Numbered from the stretch's first letter, positions 27,503 through 36,786 are shown. The stretch is DNA of 64,000 nt from Flavobacterium ovatum (GCF_040703125.1 NZ_CP160035.1:4078001-4142000); one strand, 5' to 3'. Numbers and translations are program-made. Notes: generated from the sequence alone by a model not told the origin.

Positions 27503-28963
27503 GTGAAAAAAGCTGAAATCAAGCACAATAGTTGGACTTTTTGTCCTGACTGTCAAGGACGAGGAAAAAAAAGTAGAAGAATCAACAAAAAAGTACGACT
27601 CGATTACCAAAAAGCACTGGAACAATTTGAAAAATCGAATGGCGAAGGAGAAGCTCCTATTCGTCCTACGGCGCACCTAGATTCTTGCTCGAATTGTTCT
27701 GGATCGGGCTTGATTCCTGCCGTAAACCCTCCTATTACAGATACAGAAAACTACCCCAACGTTGCTATAATAGGCGGCGGTATTGGTGGAGTTGCTTTGG
27801 CTGTGGCTTGTTTGCACCGCGGAATTCCGTTTACTCTTTATGAACGCGATAGCGGCTTCGAGGCTCGTTCACAAGGCTATGGACTCACTTTGCAACAAGC
27901 GAGTAAAGCGATCGAGGGATTAGGTATTTTCAATTTAGAAAAAGGAGTCGTTTCTACCCGACATTTGGTTCATACTACAGATGGAAAAGTAATTGGGGAA
28001 TGGGGAATGAGAAAGTGGATGCAAGGCGAGGAAAAAAAATCTCCCAAGCGTACCAATATCCATATCGCGCGGCAGTCGTTGCGGTTAGCACTACTGGAAC
28101 AACTCGGCGGACACGATACTTTACAGTGGGGACATCAGTTAATCAACTTTAAGCAGTCTGACGATGAAAAAATGGACCTCAGCTTTGAAGTAAATGGACA
28201 AATAAAGACCACCAAGGCAGATCTTATCGTTGGAGCAGATGGTATTCGGAGTTCGGTTCGGAAGTTACTGATTGGTGATGACCGTAGCCCTTTGCGTTAC
28301 CTAGATTGTATTGTGATATTAGGAATTTGTCCTTTGGCAGCTCTCAAAGGTATTGAGAGCCCATTGCTAGATTCAGCGACAGTATTTCAAACGGCCAATG
28401 GTAAAGAACGCATTTACATCATGCCTTATGCTTCAGACTCGGTAATGTGGCAACTGAGTTTTCCAATGCCCGAAGAACAGGCAAAAGTATTAAGTTCGAA
28501 AGGAGCACAAGCACTCAAAGAAGAAGCCTGTCGTAGAACGCAGTGGCACGATCCTATTCCACAAATTTTAGCAGCGACACTAGAAGCTCAGGTTTCTGGA
28601 TACCCCGTCTATGACCGAGAATTACTGGATTCCGATTTGTTAGAAAAAATAGGACTTGTCACGCTAATTGGGGATGCGGCTCACCCTATGAGTCCGTTCA
28701 AAGGACAAGGAGCCAATCAAGCACTGCTCGATGCTTTGGCTCTGGCTCGAATGATCAAAAGAGAATGCAGACCCTTATCCCATTGGAGAGAAGCCGGACT
28801 TAGGAAAAGTGTATTAACTAATTTTGAATCCGAAATGCTAGAACGTTCTGCTATCAAAGTAAAACATTCAGCGGAAGCCGCACAGTTCCTACATTCGGAT
28901 ATTGTGCTGCATGAAGGTGATGAGCCTAGAGGAAGGATTCTAACGAAAAAAAACAAAAAATAA
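27503..28963 (+). CDS. FAD-dependent monooxygenase (TetX-like) with N-terminal zinc-ribbon-like segment
   Basis: This 486-residue protein starts at a GTG with AGAAG just upstream. Residues 1-72 carry two DnaJ-like CxxCxGxG motifs, CPDCQGRG (Cys14, Cys17) and CSNCSGSG (Cys62, Cys65), probably a zinc site. From residue 87 a class A flavin monooxygenase follows: IIGGGIGG at 89-96, VGADGIRSSVR near residue 246, and TLIGDAAHPMSPFKGQGANQAL near residue 385. It is in the same superfamily as TetX but that does not show tetracycline activity; the substrate is unknown. A hairpin terminator follows. The long N-terminal addition is unusual for the family. Confidence 0.85.
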   Translation: MKKAEIKHNSWTFCPDCQGRGKKSRRINKKVRLDYQKALEQFEKSNGEGEAPIRPTAHLDSCSNCSGSGLIPAVNPPITDTENYPNVAIIGGGIGGVALAVACLHRGIPFTLYERDSGFEARSQGYGLTLQQASKAIEGLGIFNLEKGVVSTRHLVHTTDGKVIGEWGMRKWMQGEEKKSPKRTNIHIARQSLRLALLEQLGGHDTLQWGHQLINFKQSDDEKMDLSFEVNGQIKTTKADLIVGADGIRSSVRKLLIGDDRSPLRYLDCIVILGICPLAALKGIESPLLDSATVFQTANGKERIYIMPYASDSVMWQLSFPMPEEQAKVLSSKGAQALKEEACRRTQWHDPIPQILAATLEAQVSGYPVYDRELLDSDLLEKIGLVTLIGDAAHPMSPFKGQGANQALLDALALARMIKRECRPLSHWREAGLRKSVLTNFESEMLERSAIKVKHSAEAAQFLHSDIVLHEGDEPRGRILTKKNKK

Positions 28964-29030
28964 TGACATTATTTAACTTGCCAACAAGTTAATCATAACC
29001 GATTGCTTCCGCAGTTCCCAGAACTACACG

Positions 29031-29067
29031 AAACTCCGCAAAATCACCCGACTTTTGCGGAGTTTTT
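29031..29067 (+). terminator. CCGCAAA-type hairpin terminator 1
   Basis: AACTCCGCAAAA (29032-29043) pairs perfectly with TTTTGCGGAGTT (29053-29064), followed by T. It lies 68 bases after the monooxygenase stop and is the first of four related hairpins. The rest of the 28964-29401 gap shows no gene. Confidence 0.8.
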
Positions 29068-29401
29068 ATTTATTGGACTATGGTCAATTTTAAAATAACC
29101 TAACTGTCTTTCACCATAGAATAGATCGCTAAACAACCATAAACAACTGATATTCAATTACTTTTTTTAAGTTTTACGGTAAACACAATCACTTATTTTC
29201 GTAACTTCGTTTTTCCCCAACTACATATAGAATTACTTTCCAAAGCGCAAACGGCACCTACTGCCTTGACGTTACTCTTTATTTATAATATTATAACTAA
29301 TTATACCCAAGCACCTTATTTTAGGTAACCAAAAAAAAAGTCTGAATAGGTCGAAAAAGGACTAGAAAAAGGAGTAGACAACAACATTTAAATTTTTAAT
29401 T

Positions 29402-30226
29402 ATGATACGTAAATATTCTTTTTTAATGCTTAGTATTTGTGCTCTATTAATCATTAGCTGTAGTGACGATGATAATCCTCCTGCAAAGACACTCACGCAA
29501 TCTTTTAATATTGCGTTAAACAATGCAAACTCAATCCCTATGGTAACGGGCAGAAGTGAAACTGGAACTATACTGATGAGTTTGTTTGATGACAATTCGT
29601 TAGAATTTACCATTACTATAAATAATCTTTCTGCAACTGATGCTTTAACGACTGCTCATGTACATATAGGTGATGTAGTTACAGCAGGTGCCGTAGCGAT
29701 AACTTTAGTTAATGGTAGCACTATCAAATTTTCAGGAAATACTGCTAAAGGAACTGTTTCATTAACAGCTGCTGAAGTTTTAACTTTAAAAGGTAGTAAC
29801 GTATATGTTAATGTTCATTCTTCACTAAATCCTTTAGGTTTGGTAAGAGGACAAATAGACCAAACTATAGATAAGGCCTATAATGTAGCTTTATCCCCTG
29901 CAAACGAACTACCTGCCATAACAGGAAGAAGTGAAACAGGAACTGCTCATTTCAGGTTGGTAGGTACAACTATGTATTACAAAGCTATAGTAAATAATTT
30001 GGCTAGCACTGACGCTATTGTCGGAGGCCATATCCATGAAGGGAGCTCAACTGTTAATGGAGGAGTACTCATTAATCTTGACTTAACAAGTAGTACACAA
30101 CTCAATATTACAAAAACGCTTACTTTAAGTGCAACTAACATTACCAAGATAAATAATGATGCCTTATATGTGAATATTCACTCAACCCAAATGGCAGGAG
30201 GTTTGTTACGTGGTCAGATTCGCTAA
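29402..30226 (+). CDS. Lipoprotein with two CHRD domains
   Basis: This 274-residue protein has a signal ending LLIISC (lipobox) followed by an acidic SDDDN linker, typical for surface or outer-membrane lipoproteins of Bacteroidota. Two CHRD domains follow, about residues 35-155 and 160-274. Each has the repeats NSIPMVTGRSETGT or ELPAITGRSETGT, a TTAHVHIGD or VGGHIHEGS stretch and an LVRGQI or LLRGQI end. CHRD domains are found in chordin and many bacterial envelope proteins; no binding partner is known. It appears monocistronic. Confidence 0.9.
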   Translation: MIRKYSFLMLSICALLIISCSDDDNPPAKTLTQSFNIALNNANSIPMVTGRSETGTILMSLFDDNSLEFTITINNLSATDALTTAHVHIGDVVTAGAVAITLVNGSTIKFSGNTAKGTVSLTAAEVLTLKGSNVYVNVHSSLNPLGLVRGQIDQTIDKAYNVALSPANELPAITGRSETGTAHFRLVGTTMYYKAIVNNLASTDAIVGGHIHEGSSTVNGGVLINLDLTSSTQLNITKTLTLSATNITKINNDALYVNIHSTQMAGGLLRGQIR

Positions 30227-30311
30227 TTATAAGTCTATCACACGGAATTGGTGCGTCCTGAAATAAGTTTACATATTCAATCAGCGCCACAAAGAGTTTC
30301 CTTATAATACA

Positions 30312-30345
30312 AAGTTCCGCAAAGTTACCCGACTTTGCGGAACTT
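30312..30345 (+). terminator. CCGCAAA-type hairpin terminator 2
   Basis: AAGTTCCGCAAAGT pairs perfectly with ACTTTGCGGAACTT over a six-base loop, 85 bases after the CHRD gene. Upstream, CGTCCTGAAATAAGTTTAC (30253) is the partner of the IS-end-like motif at 26300. Confidence 0.75.
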
Positions 30346-30566
30346 CTATATTTATAAACGACTCATAATCAAAGCGCTGGAGAATATATACTTTAATAGT
30401 TTGGTCTTTTTAATATCCGTCGATTGCAACGTCAGACCATCAACAAAACCAACTGGATTTCTGATAAATAGGAAATTCAAAAAAACAACTAATTATAGGG
30501 CATTGCCGCAACATTTTATATATGTTAAATATGCACATTACGTTTCTTTCACAAGTCTATTTTCGT

Positions 30567-30574
30567 TATATTTG
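30567..30574 (+). promoter_or_regulatory. Candidate -7 promoter element of the DJ-1 gene
   Basis: TATATTTG matches the Bacteroidota -7 consensus TAnnTTTG and lies 80 bases before the start at 30655. Confidence 0.5.
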
Positions 30575-30654
30575 AGAGTACTATACAGTAGTTTTCCACA
30601 TACTGATATGGACTTCCATTTGTGAAAAATAATTTAAATTTAAAGAAATAAATA

Positions 30655-31230
30655 ATGACAAAAATACTATTCTTAACAGGAGATTATACCGAAGACTATG
30701 AAACAATGGTTCCTTTTCAAATGCTTGAAATGGTAGGTTATGAAGTGCATACCGTATGTCCAGATAAAAAAAAGGGAGATACTATTAAAACCGCAATTCA
30801 TGATTTTGAAGGTGACCAAACGTATTCTGAAAAACCAGGGCATAATTTTGTATTGAATTACAGTTTTGATCAAGTAAAAGTGGAAGATTATGATGGCTTA
30901 GTAATTGCCGGAGGTAGAGCACCCGAATATTTAAGACTAAATAAAAAGATACTCGATATCGTGAAATATTTTTTCTTAACCAACAAACCTGTCGCCGCAA
31001 TCTGCCACGGTATTCAGATATTGACGGCTGCTGATGTTGTCAAAGGAAGGAAATTAACTGCCTATCCTGCAGTTGGACCAGAAGTAACAATGGCAGGAGG
31101 AGAATTCCAATCGATCCCCGCTGACGAAGCTTATGTAGATGGTAATCTTGTCACCTCTCCAGCTTGGCCTGGTCATCCTAGCTTTATAAGAGAGTTTTTA
31201 AAAATAATGGGGGCGACTATTAGTGTCTAA
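30655..31230 (+). CDS. DJ-1/PfpI family protein
   Basis: This 191-residue protein has the nucleophile elbow AAICHGIQ (Cys117-His118), [12 protein letters not shown] near residue 83, and the conserved Glu in GDYTEDYE near residues 13-16. The superfamily includes glutamine amidotransferase-like chaperones, glyoxalases and peptidases. The length and the motif fit the PfpI-like branch, but activity cannot be assigned. It is a single-gene unit between hairpins. Confidence 0.92.
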   Translation: MTKILFLTGDYTEDYETMVPFQMLEMVGYEVHTVCPDKKKGDTIKTAIHDFEGDQTYSEKPGHNFVLNYSFDQVKVEDYDGLVIAGGRAPEYLRLNKKILDIVKYFFLTNKPVAAICHGIQILTAADVVKGRKLTAYPAVGPEVTMAGGEFQSIPADEAYVDGNLVTSPAWPGHPSFIREFLKIMGATISV

Positions 31231-31303
31231 AACTACTGAATAACACCCATTTTAAAATTATTTGAAAAAGAAACTAATTCTGAAATGAGTTTAATAGTAA
31301 ACC

Positions 31304-31339
31304 ATGTTCTGCAAAGTCCGCACTTTGCAGAACATTTTT
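31304..31339 (+). terminator. CCGCAAA-type hairpin terminator 3
   Basis: ATGTTCTGCAAAGT pairs perfectly with ACTTTGCAGAACAT, with a four-base loop and TTTTT after it, 73 bases after the DJ-1 gene. The sequence is a variant of the other hairpins, with both arms changed in a compensating way. Confidence 0.85.
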
Positions 31340-31441
31340 AGACTCAAAATCATAGTATTACACCAACCAAAAGTCATTAATTCGTTTATTATTAAGATTT
31401 AAATAACAAACCTTTCTAAAATTAGTTTGTATACTTGCAAA

Positions 31442-31825
31442 GTGAAACAAAAACTGAACATAAAAAGCATTACGAACTTAGCCTCTCTTATTGGGTTAGC
31501 GCTTTTACTATTAGTTTCACCTTGTAAGGTTCGAAATTTTATTCAGGCAGAGCTTGGAGTTCCTCAAACAAAGGTCGTAAACAAGAATCAAACAACCTTT
31601 AGCAATTCTAATTGCCATACCGTTGCTATTGCTGAAAAAACATTCGATACAACAAAACCTTCTACTCCATTTTTACCTACCCTAACGGCAAAAATTACGC
31701 ACTTTTATTTTAGTGGAGTCGATTATATCAATCGATCAACTCCTCCTTACAAAACTAGAAATCACTCGACTTCAGTCGCTCCTTACTACATTCTATTTCA
31801 AAACCTAAAAATTTATCTATCGTAA
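31442..31825 (+). CDS. Small exported protein with SPCKVRN motif
   Basis: The frame opens at 31427 but the likely start is the GTG at 31442 (127 residues). A hydrophobic segment (LASLIGLALLLLVSPCKVRNFIQ) looks like a signal or anchor and is followed by ELGVPQTKVVNKNQTTFSNSNC. I recognise this SPCKVRN..ELG.PQT pattern as recurring in small Bacteroidota proteins but know no function. The rest is low-complexity and Thr/Ser-rich. A -7-like TATACTTG ends five bases before the GTG, so the mRNA may be leaderless or the element may be chance. It precedes the DoxX/DsrE genes. Confidence 0.6.
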   Translation: MKQKLNIKSITNLASLIGLALLLLVSPCKVRNFIQAELGVPQTKVVNKNQTTFSNSNCHTVAIAEKTFDTTKPSTPFLPTLTAKITHFYFSGVDYINRSTPPYKTRNHSTSVAPYYILFQNLKIYLS

Positions 31826-31887
31826 TTTTTCTTTAAAAAGTTAACCAGTTTTCTCGAACTGGAATTTATTAATTATAGATAAACCCT

Positions 31888-32298
31888 ATGAATATTCAAG
31901 ATAAAAAACTTGAAGTAAGCTACCTATCGTTAGTTTTACTTCGGGTAATGCTTAGTTTTATATTTATTGTAGCAAGCATCAACCACTTATTCAATACCGA
32001 AAAAACAGTACATAAATTAGAAGTTGCCACTATGGGCTTTTTAGGAAAACTACTAGGACCACCCGAATTGGCAATAATCCTGTCTGGAATCGTAATGCTT
32101 ATGGCTGGATTTTCCTTACTGATCGGTTTTAAAACACGCTTTGCAGCAATCCTTCTTATTACTCTATTAATCCCAATTACGGTCACTGTTCAAGTAGGCC
32201 AAACAGCAACGTTAGGCCCCCTTTTCAAGAATGTGGCTATACTTGGTGGCCTTCTCTTTTTTAGTATTAATTCAAATTTAAAAAATCAAAAACAATGA
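31888..32298 (+). CDS. DoxX family membrane protein
   Basis: This 136-residue protein has four membrane helices with RVMLSFIFIVASINHLF in helix 1 and a central LLGPPELAIILSGIVMLMAGFSLLIGF, the DoxX pattern. DoxX proteins are linked to thiol and sulfur redox at the membrane. Its last four bases overlap the start of the DsrE-family gene. Confidence 0.85.
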   Translation: MNIQDKKLEVSYLSLVLLRVMLSFIFIVASINHLFNTEKTVHKLEVATMGFLGKLLGPPELAIILSGIVMLMAGFSLLIGFKTRFAAILLITLLIPITVTVQVGQTATLGPLFKNVAILGGLLFFSINSNLKNQKQ

Positions 32299-32717
32299 AA
32301 AATCTTTTTACATACATCGTCTTAATTTGCTTTCTAATAGCGGGAACTACCCAAATAAAAGCGCAAAATTTCAACCCCAAAAAAAATAATTATTTAGTGC
32401 TTTCGCAAAACATTCAACAACTTGAACCCATCTTGCTAACCGCAGAAGCACTAGCTCAAGAGGATGGTAAAAAATACGGCGATTTTTATGTGATTATTTG
32501 TGGTAAAACGGTAAATGATCTAATAAACAATTCTAGTCTAAATGAATTATTAAAACATGCAAAAGAAAAAAACGTAACTATTTATGCTTGTGGAATTTCG
32601 CTTAAAAAATTCAATATCACCCCAGATCAATTACCCGATAATCTAACGGTTGTTGAAAATGGAATTTTATATGGACTTCAACTCAATAAAAAAGGCTTTA
32701 TAACTATTAGTATTTAA
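32295..32717 (+). CDS. DsrE family protein, exported
   Basis: This 140-residue protein has a signal peptide (YIVLICFLIAGTTQIKAQ) and a DsrE/DsrF-like fold: NNYLVLSQNIQQLEPILLTAEALAQE..., FYVIICGKTV, and a conserved Cys in VTIYACGISLKKF near residue 99. DsrE-type proteins carry or transfer sulfur; export is unusual and places it in the periplasm. It overlaps the DoxX gene by four bases. A terminator follows. Confidence 0.8.
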   Translation: MKNLFTYIVLICFLIAGTTQIKAQNFNPKKNNYLVLSQNIQQLEPILLTAEALAQEDGKKYGDFYVIICGKTVNDLINNSSLNELLKHAKEKNVTIYACGISLKKFNITPDQLPDNLTVVENGILYGLQLNKKGFITISI

Positions 32718-32737
32718 TCACCAACGCCGATGTAAAT

Positions 32738-32766
32738 AAACCTCAGACATTGTCTGAGGTTTGTAT
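32738..32766 (+). terminator. Intrinsic terminator after the DsrE gene
   Basis: The perfect stem ACCTCAGACA / TGTCTGAGGT has a two-base loop and is followed by TTGT. Confidence 0.75.
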
Positions 32767-32844
32767 CTTATAAACTACATTTTCAAACTACAAACTAATA
32801 CCGTCAAAGAAATCTTCTTGGTATTTATCTAATAGAGAATAAAA

Positions 32845-33864
32845 ATGAAAAATAAAAATATAAAAAATGACGCAGGACTCTTAACTCTTGCCCTGAGATT
32901 GGTCATCGGTTGGACCTACTTTTCTGCCTTTTTCAGACGAACTATTCTAACCAATAAATTAGATACCGAAGTAGCAGACTACATCGGTGAAAAATTCAAT
33001 CACTTTTTGCCCAATGCACTCGGAATAAAACCTGTAATCCAATATTTAGTTGAAAATCCAGACATTTTATGGATAAACATGGTCGTATTCACCATTATTG
33101 AAGGTATCGTTGGACTCTTTATCCTTTTGGGTTTATTTACTCGTTTAATGAGTGTTGGTGTATTTTTACTAGCAATGGGAATTCTTCTGGCCTCAGGATG
33201 GATAGGCACCACTTGTTTAGACGAATGGCAAATTGGCGTTTTGGGTATAGCAGCTGGTTTTGTATTATTCCTAACAGGTAGTAGCCATTATTCTTTGGAT
33301 AATTATTTGATGAAAAATAATTATCCAATCTCCAAAAAGAAATCGTTTACCTGGATTGCTTCTGGCGAATTACTAATTAAAGAGAAAGTTGTTCTGAGAA
33401 TAGTATTAATAGGTTCCCTTTTTGTTTTTGGAATGACATTAATGACCAATCAAATTTTTCATGGTGGATTATGGGGCACCCTTCATAACAAATCGGTAAA
33501 ACCAAAAATCGAAATAACCGAAGGTAAAATTGAGAATAATAAACTATCGTTTGACGTTTATAGAACAGAAGGTGTTGATGTATATGGCTCTTGGGTAATT
33601 GGCATCGAATTATTGGATGAACAAAACAACACCATTATTCACTATTCACAGGAAGACTTAGCCTCACTGCAAGAGAACAATTTTGACAACTATTATGTGG
33701 CCAAAATCAAATCTGGAAAACATAGTATGATTGTCCCCTTGGGAGCAAAAGCAAAAATAAACCTAAAGAGTCCACTGATAGAAAAGTTGTCAAACGGAAA
33801 ATACACCATTAAAATCACCGATATTAGTGGCGTTTTTTGGAAACATGAATTTACCAAATTATAA
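32845..33864 (+). CDS. Fused DoxD-DoxA thiosulfate:quinone oxidoreductase-like protein
   Basis: This 339-residue protein starts with a DoxD-type membrane part (residues 10-155, four helices, with LRLVIGWTYFSAFFRRT and GTTCLDEWQIG). A further helix near residue 185 follows, then a periplasmic DoxA-like domain (residues 210-339, GGLWGTLHNKSVKPKI, YGSWVIGIEL, KYTIKITDISG). In archaea DoxD and DoxA are separate subunits that oxidise thiosulfate and reduce quinone; here both are in one chain. DoxX and DsrE genes just upstream support a sulfur role, though a terminator separates them. Thiosulfate as substrate is inferred. Confidence 0.85.
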   Translation: MKNKNIKNDAGLLTLALRLVIGWTYFSAFFRRTILTNKLDTEVADYIGEKFNHFLPNALGIKPVIQYLVENPDILWINMVVFTIIEGIVGLFILLGLFTRLMSVGVFLLAMGILLASGWIGTTCLDEWQIGVLGIAAGFVLFLTGSSHYSLDNYLMKNNYPISKKKSFTWIASGELLIKEKVVLRIVLIGSLFVFGMTLMTNQIFHGGLWGTLHNKSVKPKIEITEGKIENNKLSFDVYRTEGVDVYGSWVIGIELLDEQNNTIIHYSQEDLASLQENNFDNYYVAKIKSGKHSMIVPLGAKAKINLKSPLIEKLSNGKYTIKITDISGVFWKHEFTKL

Positions 33865-33920
33865 CAATTGAGATAGAATCATTATTTGAATCCTTAGGTC
33901 ATAACTCGTTTCTAATTTAA

Positions 33921-33962
33921 CAAGATTTCGCAAAGCCAACCTGTTTTGCGGAATTACTTTTT
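33921..33962 (+). terminator. CCGCAAA-type hairpin terminator 4
   Basis: ATTTCGCAAA (33925-33934) pairs with TTTGCGGAAT (33945-33954) with one mismatch and is followed by T. It is the fourth hairpin of this type and lies 61 bases after the DoxD-DoxA gene. The remaining gap to 34182 shows no gene. Confidence 0.7.
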
Positions 33963-34182
33963 TACAGATGTAATTCTAATATTTAAACCTTCAGCGTTAA
34001 AAAAGGGCTATTAGCAAAGCAAATTCAGTCCTATATAGCTTCCCTACATGATTAGTGTTCGTTACAACAAAATGCATTGGACATTTAAAAAACATAAAAA
34101 TTCAGCATTTTAATAGACAAATCCAAAAAAACATATAAACTTGCAATTCTTAAGTAGTTTGCTACAAGTAAAAAAACACCAT

Positions 34183-35016
34183 ATGCCAATAGAAAACATA
34201 CCTGAAATTTATTTTCAGAATCAAGAAACACCACAAGACCTATTTGTTTATGATTTTAAAATGACAAGCGATGTTGTAAAAAGCAAGGTTAATTTAAGCA
34301 TGAATATGTTCAGCTTTTTACAAGTTGGTAAAAAGCAAGTGCATTTTGCAAACACCTCTATGGCCGTAAACAGTAAGCAATCTTTACTGCTAAAAAAAGG
34401 AAATTGGCTGTGGACAGAACTACTCGACACCGAAGCCATTTATTATTGTAAGCTCTTCTTTTTTTCTGAAAAGAAACTCACCGATTTTCTAAGCAAATAC
34501 ACTAACAATGTAAAGCCATCTAAGGAAGATGTGCCGTATTTTGTAATTGAAAACGATGATTACATTGCCGCTTTTATAACCTCTCTATCGTCTAGCACCT
34601 TTTCAAATCACAGTTATAGCGATGCTTTATTAGTTTTAAAATTTGAAGAGATTATGTTGTATTTGCTAAATAAATATGGCAATGAGTTTGAAAATTATTT
34701 GCATTCTTTAATTTCGAAAGAAGTTTCTCCCTTTAAAAACATCGTAGAAAGTAATGTACATTCGAATTTAAAATTGGAGGAAATCGCCTTTTTATGCAAT
34801 ATGAGTCTATCGACCTTTAAACGTCATTTTACTTCAGAGTATAATGAAGCTCCTGGGAAATGGCTACAAGACAAACGCCTACAGAAAGCCAAAGTCCTAC
34901 TACAAACTGGTGATTTAAAAGCGTCTGATATCTATTTAGAAATTGGATATAACAACCTATCTAACTTTAGCATAGCTTTTAAAAACAAATTCGGAATCAG
35001 TCCAACCGAAATCTAA
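34183..35016 (+). CDS. AraC family transcriptional regulator
   Basis: From the ATG at 34183 it has 277 residues; an upstream TTG at 34141 would add 14 residues but lies inside a possible -7 region (TATAAACTTGC). The C-terminal 100 residues contain the two helix-turn-helix units of AraC: LEEIAFLCNMSLSTFKRHF and ASDIYLEIGYNNLSNFSIAFKNKFGISPTE. The N-terminal part is a cupin-like sensor domain of the kind that binds small molecules. It lies 217 bases before the aldehyde dehydrogenase, its probable target. The ligand is unknown; an aldehyde or alcohol is a guess. Confidence 0.9.
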   Translation: MPIENIPEIYFQNQETPQDLFVYDFKMTSDVVKSKVNLSMNMFSFLQVGKKQVHFANTSMAVNSKQSLLLKKGNWLWTELLDTEAIYYCKLFFFSEKKLTDFLSKYTNNVKPSKEDVPYFVIENDDYIAAFITSLSSSTFSNHSYSDALLVLKFEEIMLYLLNKYGNEFENYLHSLISKEVSPFKNIVESNVHSNLKLEEIAFLCNMSLSTFKRHFTSEYNEAPGKWLQDKRLQKAKVLLQTGDLKASDIYLEIGYNNLSNFSIAFKNKFGISPTEI

Positions 35017-35159
35017 AATCAAATAAAAGCAACAACAAATACCTATTTTAGAGGACTTTTAAGCCAGAATAATATCGAAAAACACACAAACTAAAAACAT
35101 TGAACCTTTTTCATAAGATTTTGAACCAAATCAATAACTAGAGACTTTAACTCCCGACC

Positions 35160-35167
35160 TACATTTG
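35160..35167 (+). promoter_or_regulatory. Candidate -7 element of the aldehyde dehydrogenase gene
   Basis: TACATTTG matches TAnnTTTG and lies 67 bases before the ATG at 35234, between the AraC gene and its likely target. Confidence 0.55.
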
Positions 35168-35233
35168 CAGTGTAATTAAAACAAAGCATTTTTGAAAAAT
35201 AATTACACCTATATAATTTAAAAAAATCTAATT

Positions 35234-36736
35234 ATGGCAAATGTAACTAAACCCGTTTTCAAAGAAAGATACGGGAATTTTATCGGCGGAAAATTCGTAG
35301 CCCCAGTTAAAGGACAATATTTTGATAACGTTTCTCCAGTTGATGGTAAAGTATTTACTCAAGCAGCTCGTTCAACACAAGAAGATATCGATCTTGCTTT
35401 GGATGCAGCACACGAAGCATTCCCATCTTGGAGTACTTCATCTGCAACAGAGCGTAGTAATGCACTATTAAAAATTGCGCAAGCAATGGAAGACAACTTC
35501 GAGTACTTAGCAACATTAGAAACTATCGACAACGGTAAACCAATTCGTGAATCCAGAGCGGCAGATATTCCTTATTGTATTGATCACTTCCGTTATTTTG
35601 CAGGGGTTATCCGTGCAGACGAAGGAAGCATCTCTGAGCATGACAAAAACACAGTAAGTATTGTTTTACACGAACCTATTGGAGTCGTTGGTGAAATCAT
35701 TCCTTGGAACTTCCCAATGTTAATGCTTGCTTGGAAAATTGCTCCAGCTTTAGCAGCTGGTTGTACTGCAGTTGTGAAACCAGCAGAACAAACGCCTACA
35801 AGTGTTATCATGTTAATGGAACTTATTGGTGATATTTTACCTGCAGGTGTATTAAACATCGTAACTGGTTTTGGTGCAGAAGCAGGACAAGCTTTAGCAA
35901 CATCTAAGCGTATTGCTAAACTTTCATTTACTGGTTCTACTGAAACAGGACGTAAAGTTTTACACAATGCTGCTGAGAACATTATTCCTGTAACAATGGA
36001 ATTAGGCGGAAAATCTCCAAACATTTTCTTCCCATCGGTAGCAGATCACAACGATGATTTCTTTAGCAAAGCTATCGAAGGTGCATTGATGTTTGCTCTT
36101 AATCAAGGGGAAATTTGTACAGCTCCGTCTCGTATATTGGTTCACGAAGATATTGCTGATCGTTTTATCGAAAGAATGAAAGAGCGTTTGGGAGCAATCA
36201 AAACAGGTAATCCGCTAGATCCTGAAACAATGATTGGTTCTCAAGTTTCTAAACCACAATACGAAAAAATTCTTAACTATATCAAAATTGGTAAAGAAGA
36301 AGGTGCTGAAGTATTAGCTGGTGGTGACGCTGGTAACTACGAAGGAGAAATTTCGGAAGGATACTACATCCAACCAACAGTATTAAAAGGAACAAACAAC
36401 ATGCGTGTTTTCCAAGAAGAAATTTTTGGACCAGTTGTAGCCTTAACAACTTTTAGTTCTACTGAAGAAGCTATCGCTATCGCTAACGATACTCCTTACG
36501 GATTAGGTGCTGGTGTTTGGTCTCGTGATGCTCACGAATTATTCCAAGTTCCACGTGCTATCCAAGCGGGTAGAGTTTGGGTAAACCAATATCATACGTA
36601 TCCTGCACACGCTCCTTTTGGTGGTGTGAAAGAATCTGGATTTGGTCGTGAAAACCACAAAATGGCATTAGATCATTACCGTGTTGTAAAAAACATGTTG
36701 ATCTCTTACGACAAAAAACCTATGGGATTCTTTTAA
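35234..36736 (+). CDS. NAD-dependent aldehyde dehydrogenase (ExaC/AldB-like)
   Basis: This 500-residue enzyme has all family marks: [18 protein letters not shown] near residue 153, KPAEQTP, the NAD-binding FTGSTETG, the general base in ELGGKSPN (about Glu256) and the catalytic Cys in [11 protein letters not shown] (about Cys295). [11 protein letters not shown] is of the ExaC/AldB type that oxidises acetaldehyde and related aldehydes. It is controlled probably by the AraC gene upstream. Codon use is strongly biased, as in well expressed genes. A decayed copy of its 3' end lies 1.5 kb downstream. A terminator follows. Confidence 0.94.
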   Translation: MANVTKPVFKERYGNFIGGKFVAPVKGQYFDNVSPVDGKVFTQAARSTQEDIDLALDAAHEAFPSWSTSSATERSNALLKIAQAMEDNFEYLATLETIDNGKPIRESRAADIPYCIDHFRYFAGVIRADEGSISEHDKNTVSIVLHEPIGVVGEIIPWNFPMLMLAWKIAPALAAGCTAVVKPAEQTPTSVIMLMELIGDILPAGVLNIVTGFGAEAGQALATSKRIAKLSFTGSTETGRKVLHNAAENIIPVTMELGGKSPNIFFPSVADHNDDFFSKAIEGALMFALNQGEICTAPSRILVHEDIADRFIERMKERLGAIKTGNPLDPETMIGSQVSKPQYEKILNYIKIGKEEGAEVLAGGDAGNYEGEISEGYYIQPTVLKGTNNMRVFQEEIFGPVVALTTFSSTEEAIAIANDTPYGLGAGVWSRDAHELFQVPRAIQAGRVWVNQYHTYPAHAPFGGVKESGFGRENHKMALDHYRVVKNMLISYDKKPMGFF

Positions 36737-36756
36737 TTGAAACCTATAAATAAATT

Positions 36757-36786
36757 AAAACCCTGGCATTGCCGGGGTTTTCTTGT
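36757..36786 (+). terminator. Intrinsic terminator of the aldehyde dehydrogenase gene
   Basis: AAAACCCTGGC / GCCGGGGTTTT forms a compact stem with a G-T pair, followed by CTTG; it lies 20 bases after the stop. Confidence 0.8.

Noticed and set aside
27503-28963. Calling the flavin monooxygenase a tetracycline-inactivating TetX
   Set aside because: Only superfamily motifs are shared; the zinc-type head and the context give no support for a resistance role.
30335-30625. 96-codon plus-strand open frame upstream of the DJ-1 gene
   Set aside because: It begins within a hairpin terminator and runs over the promoter of the next gene; composition is not coding-like.
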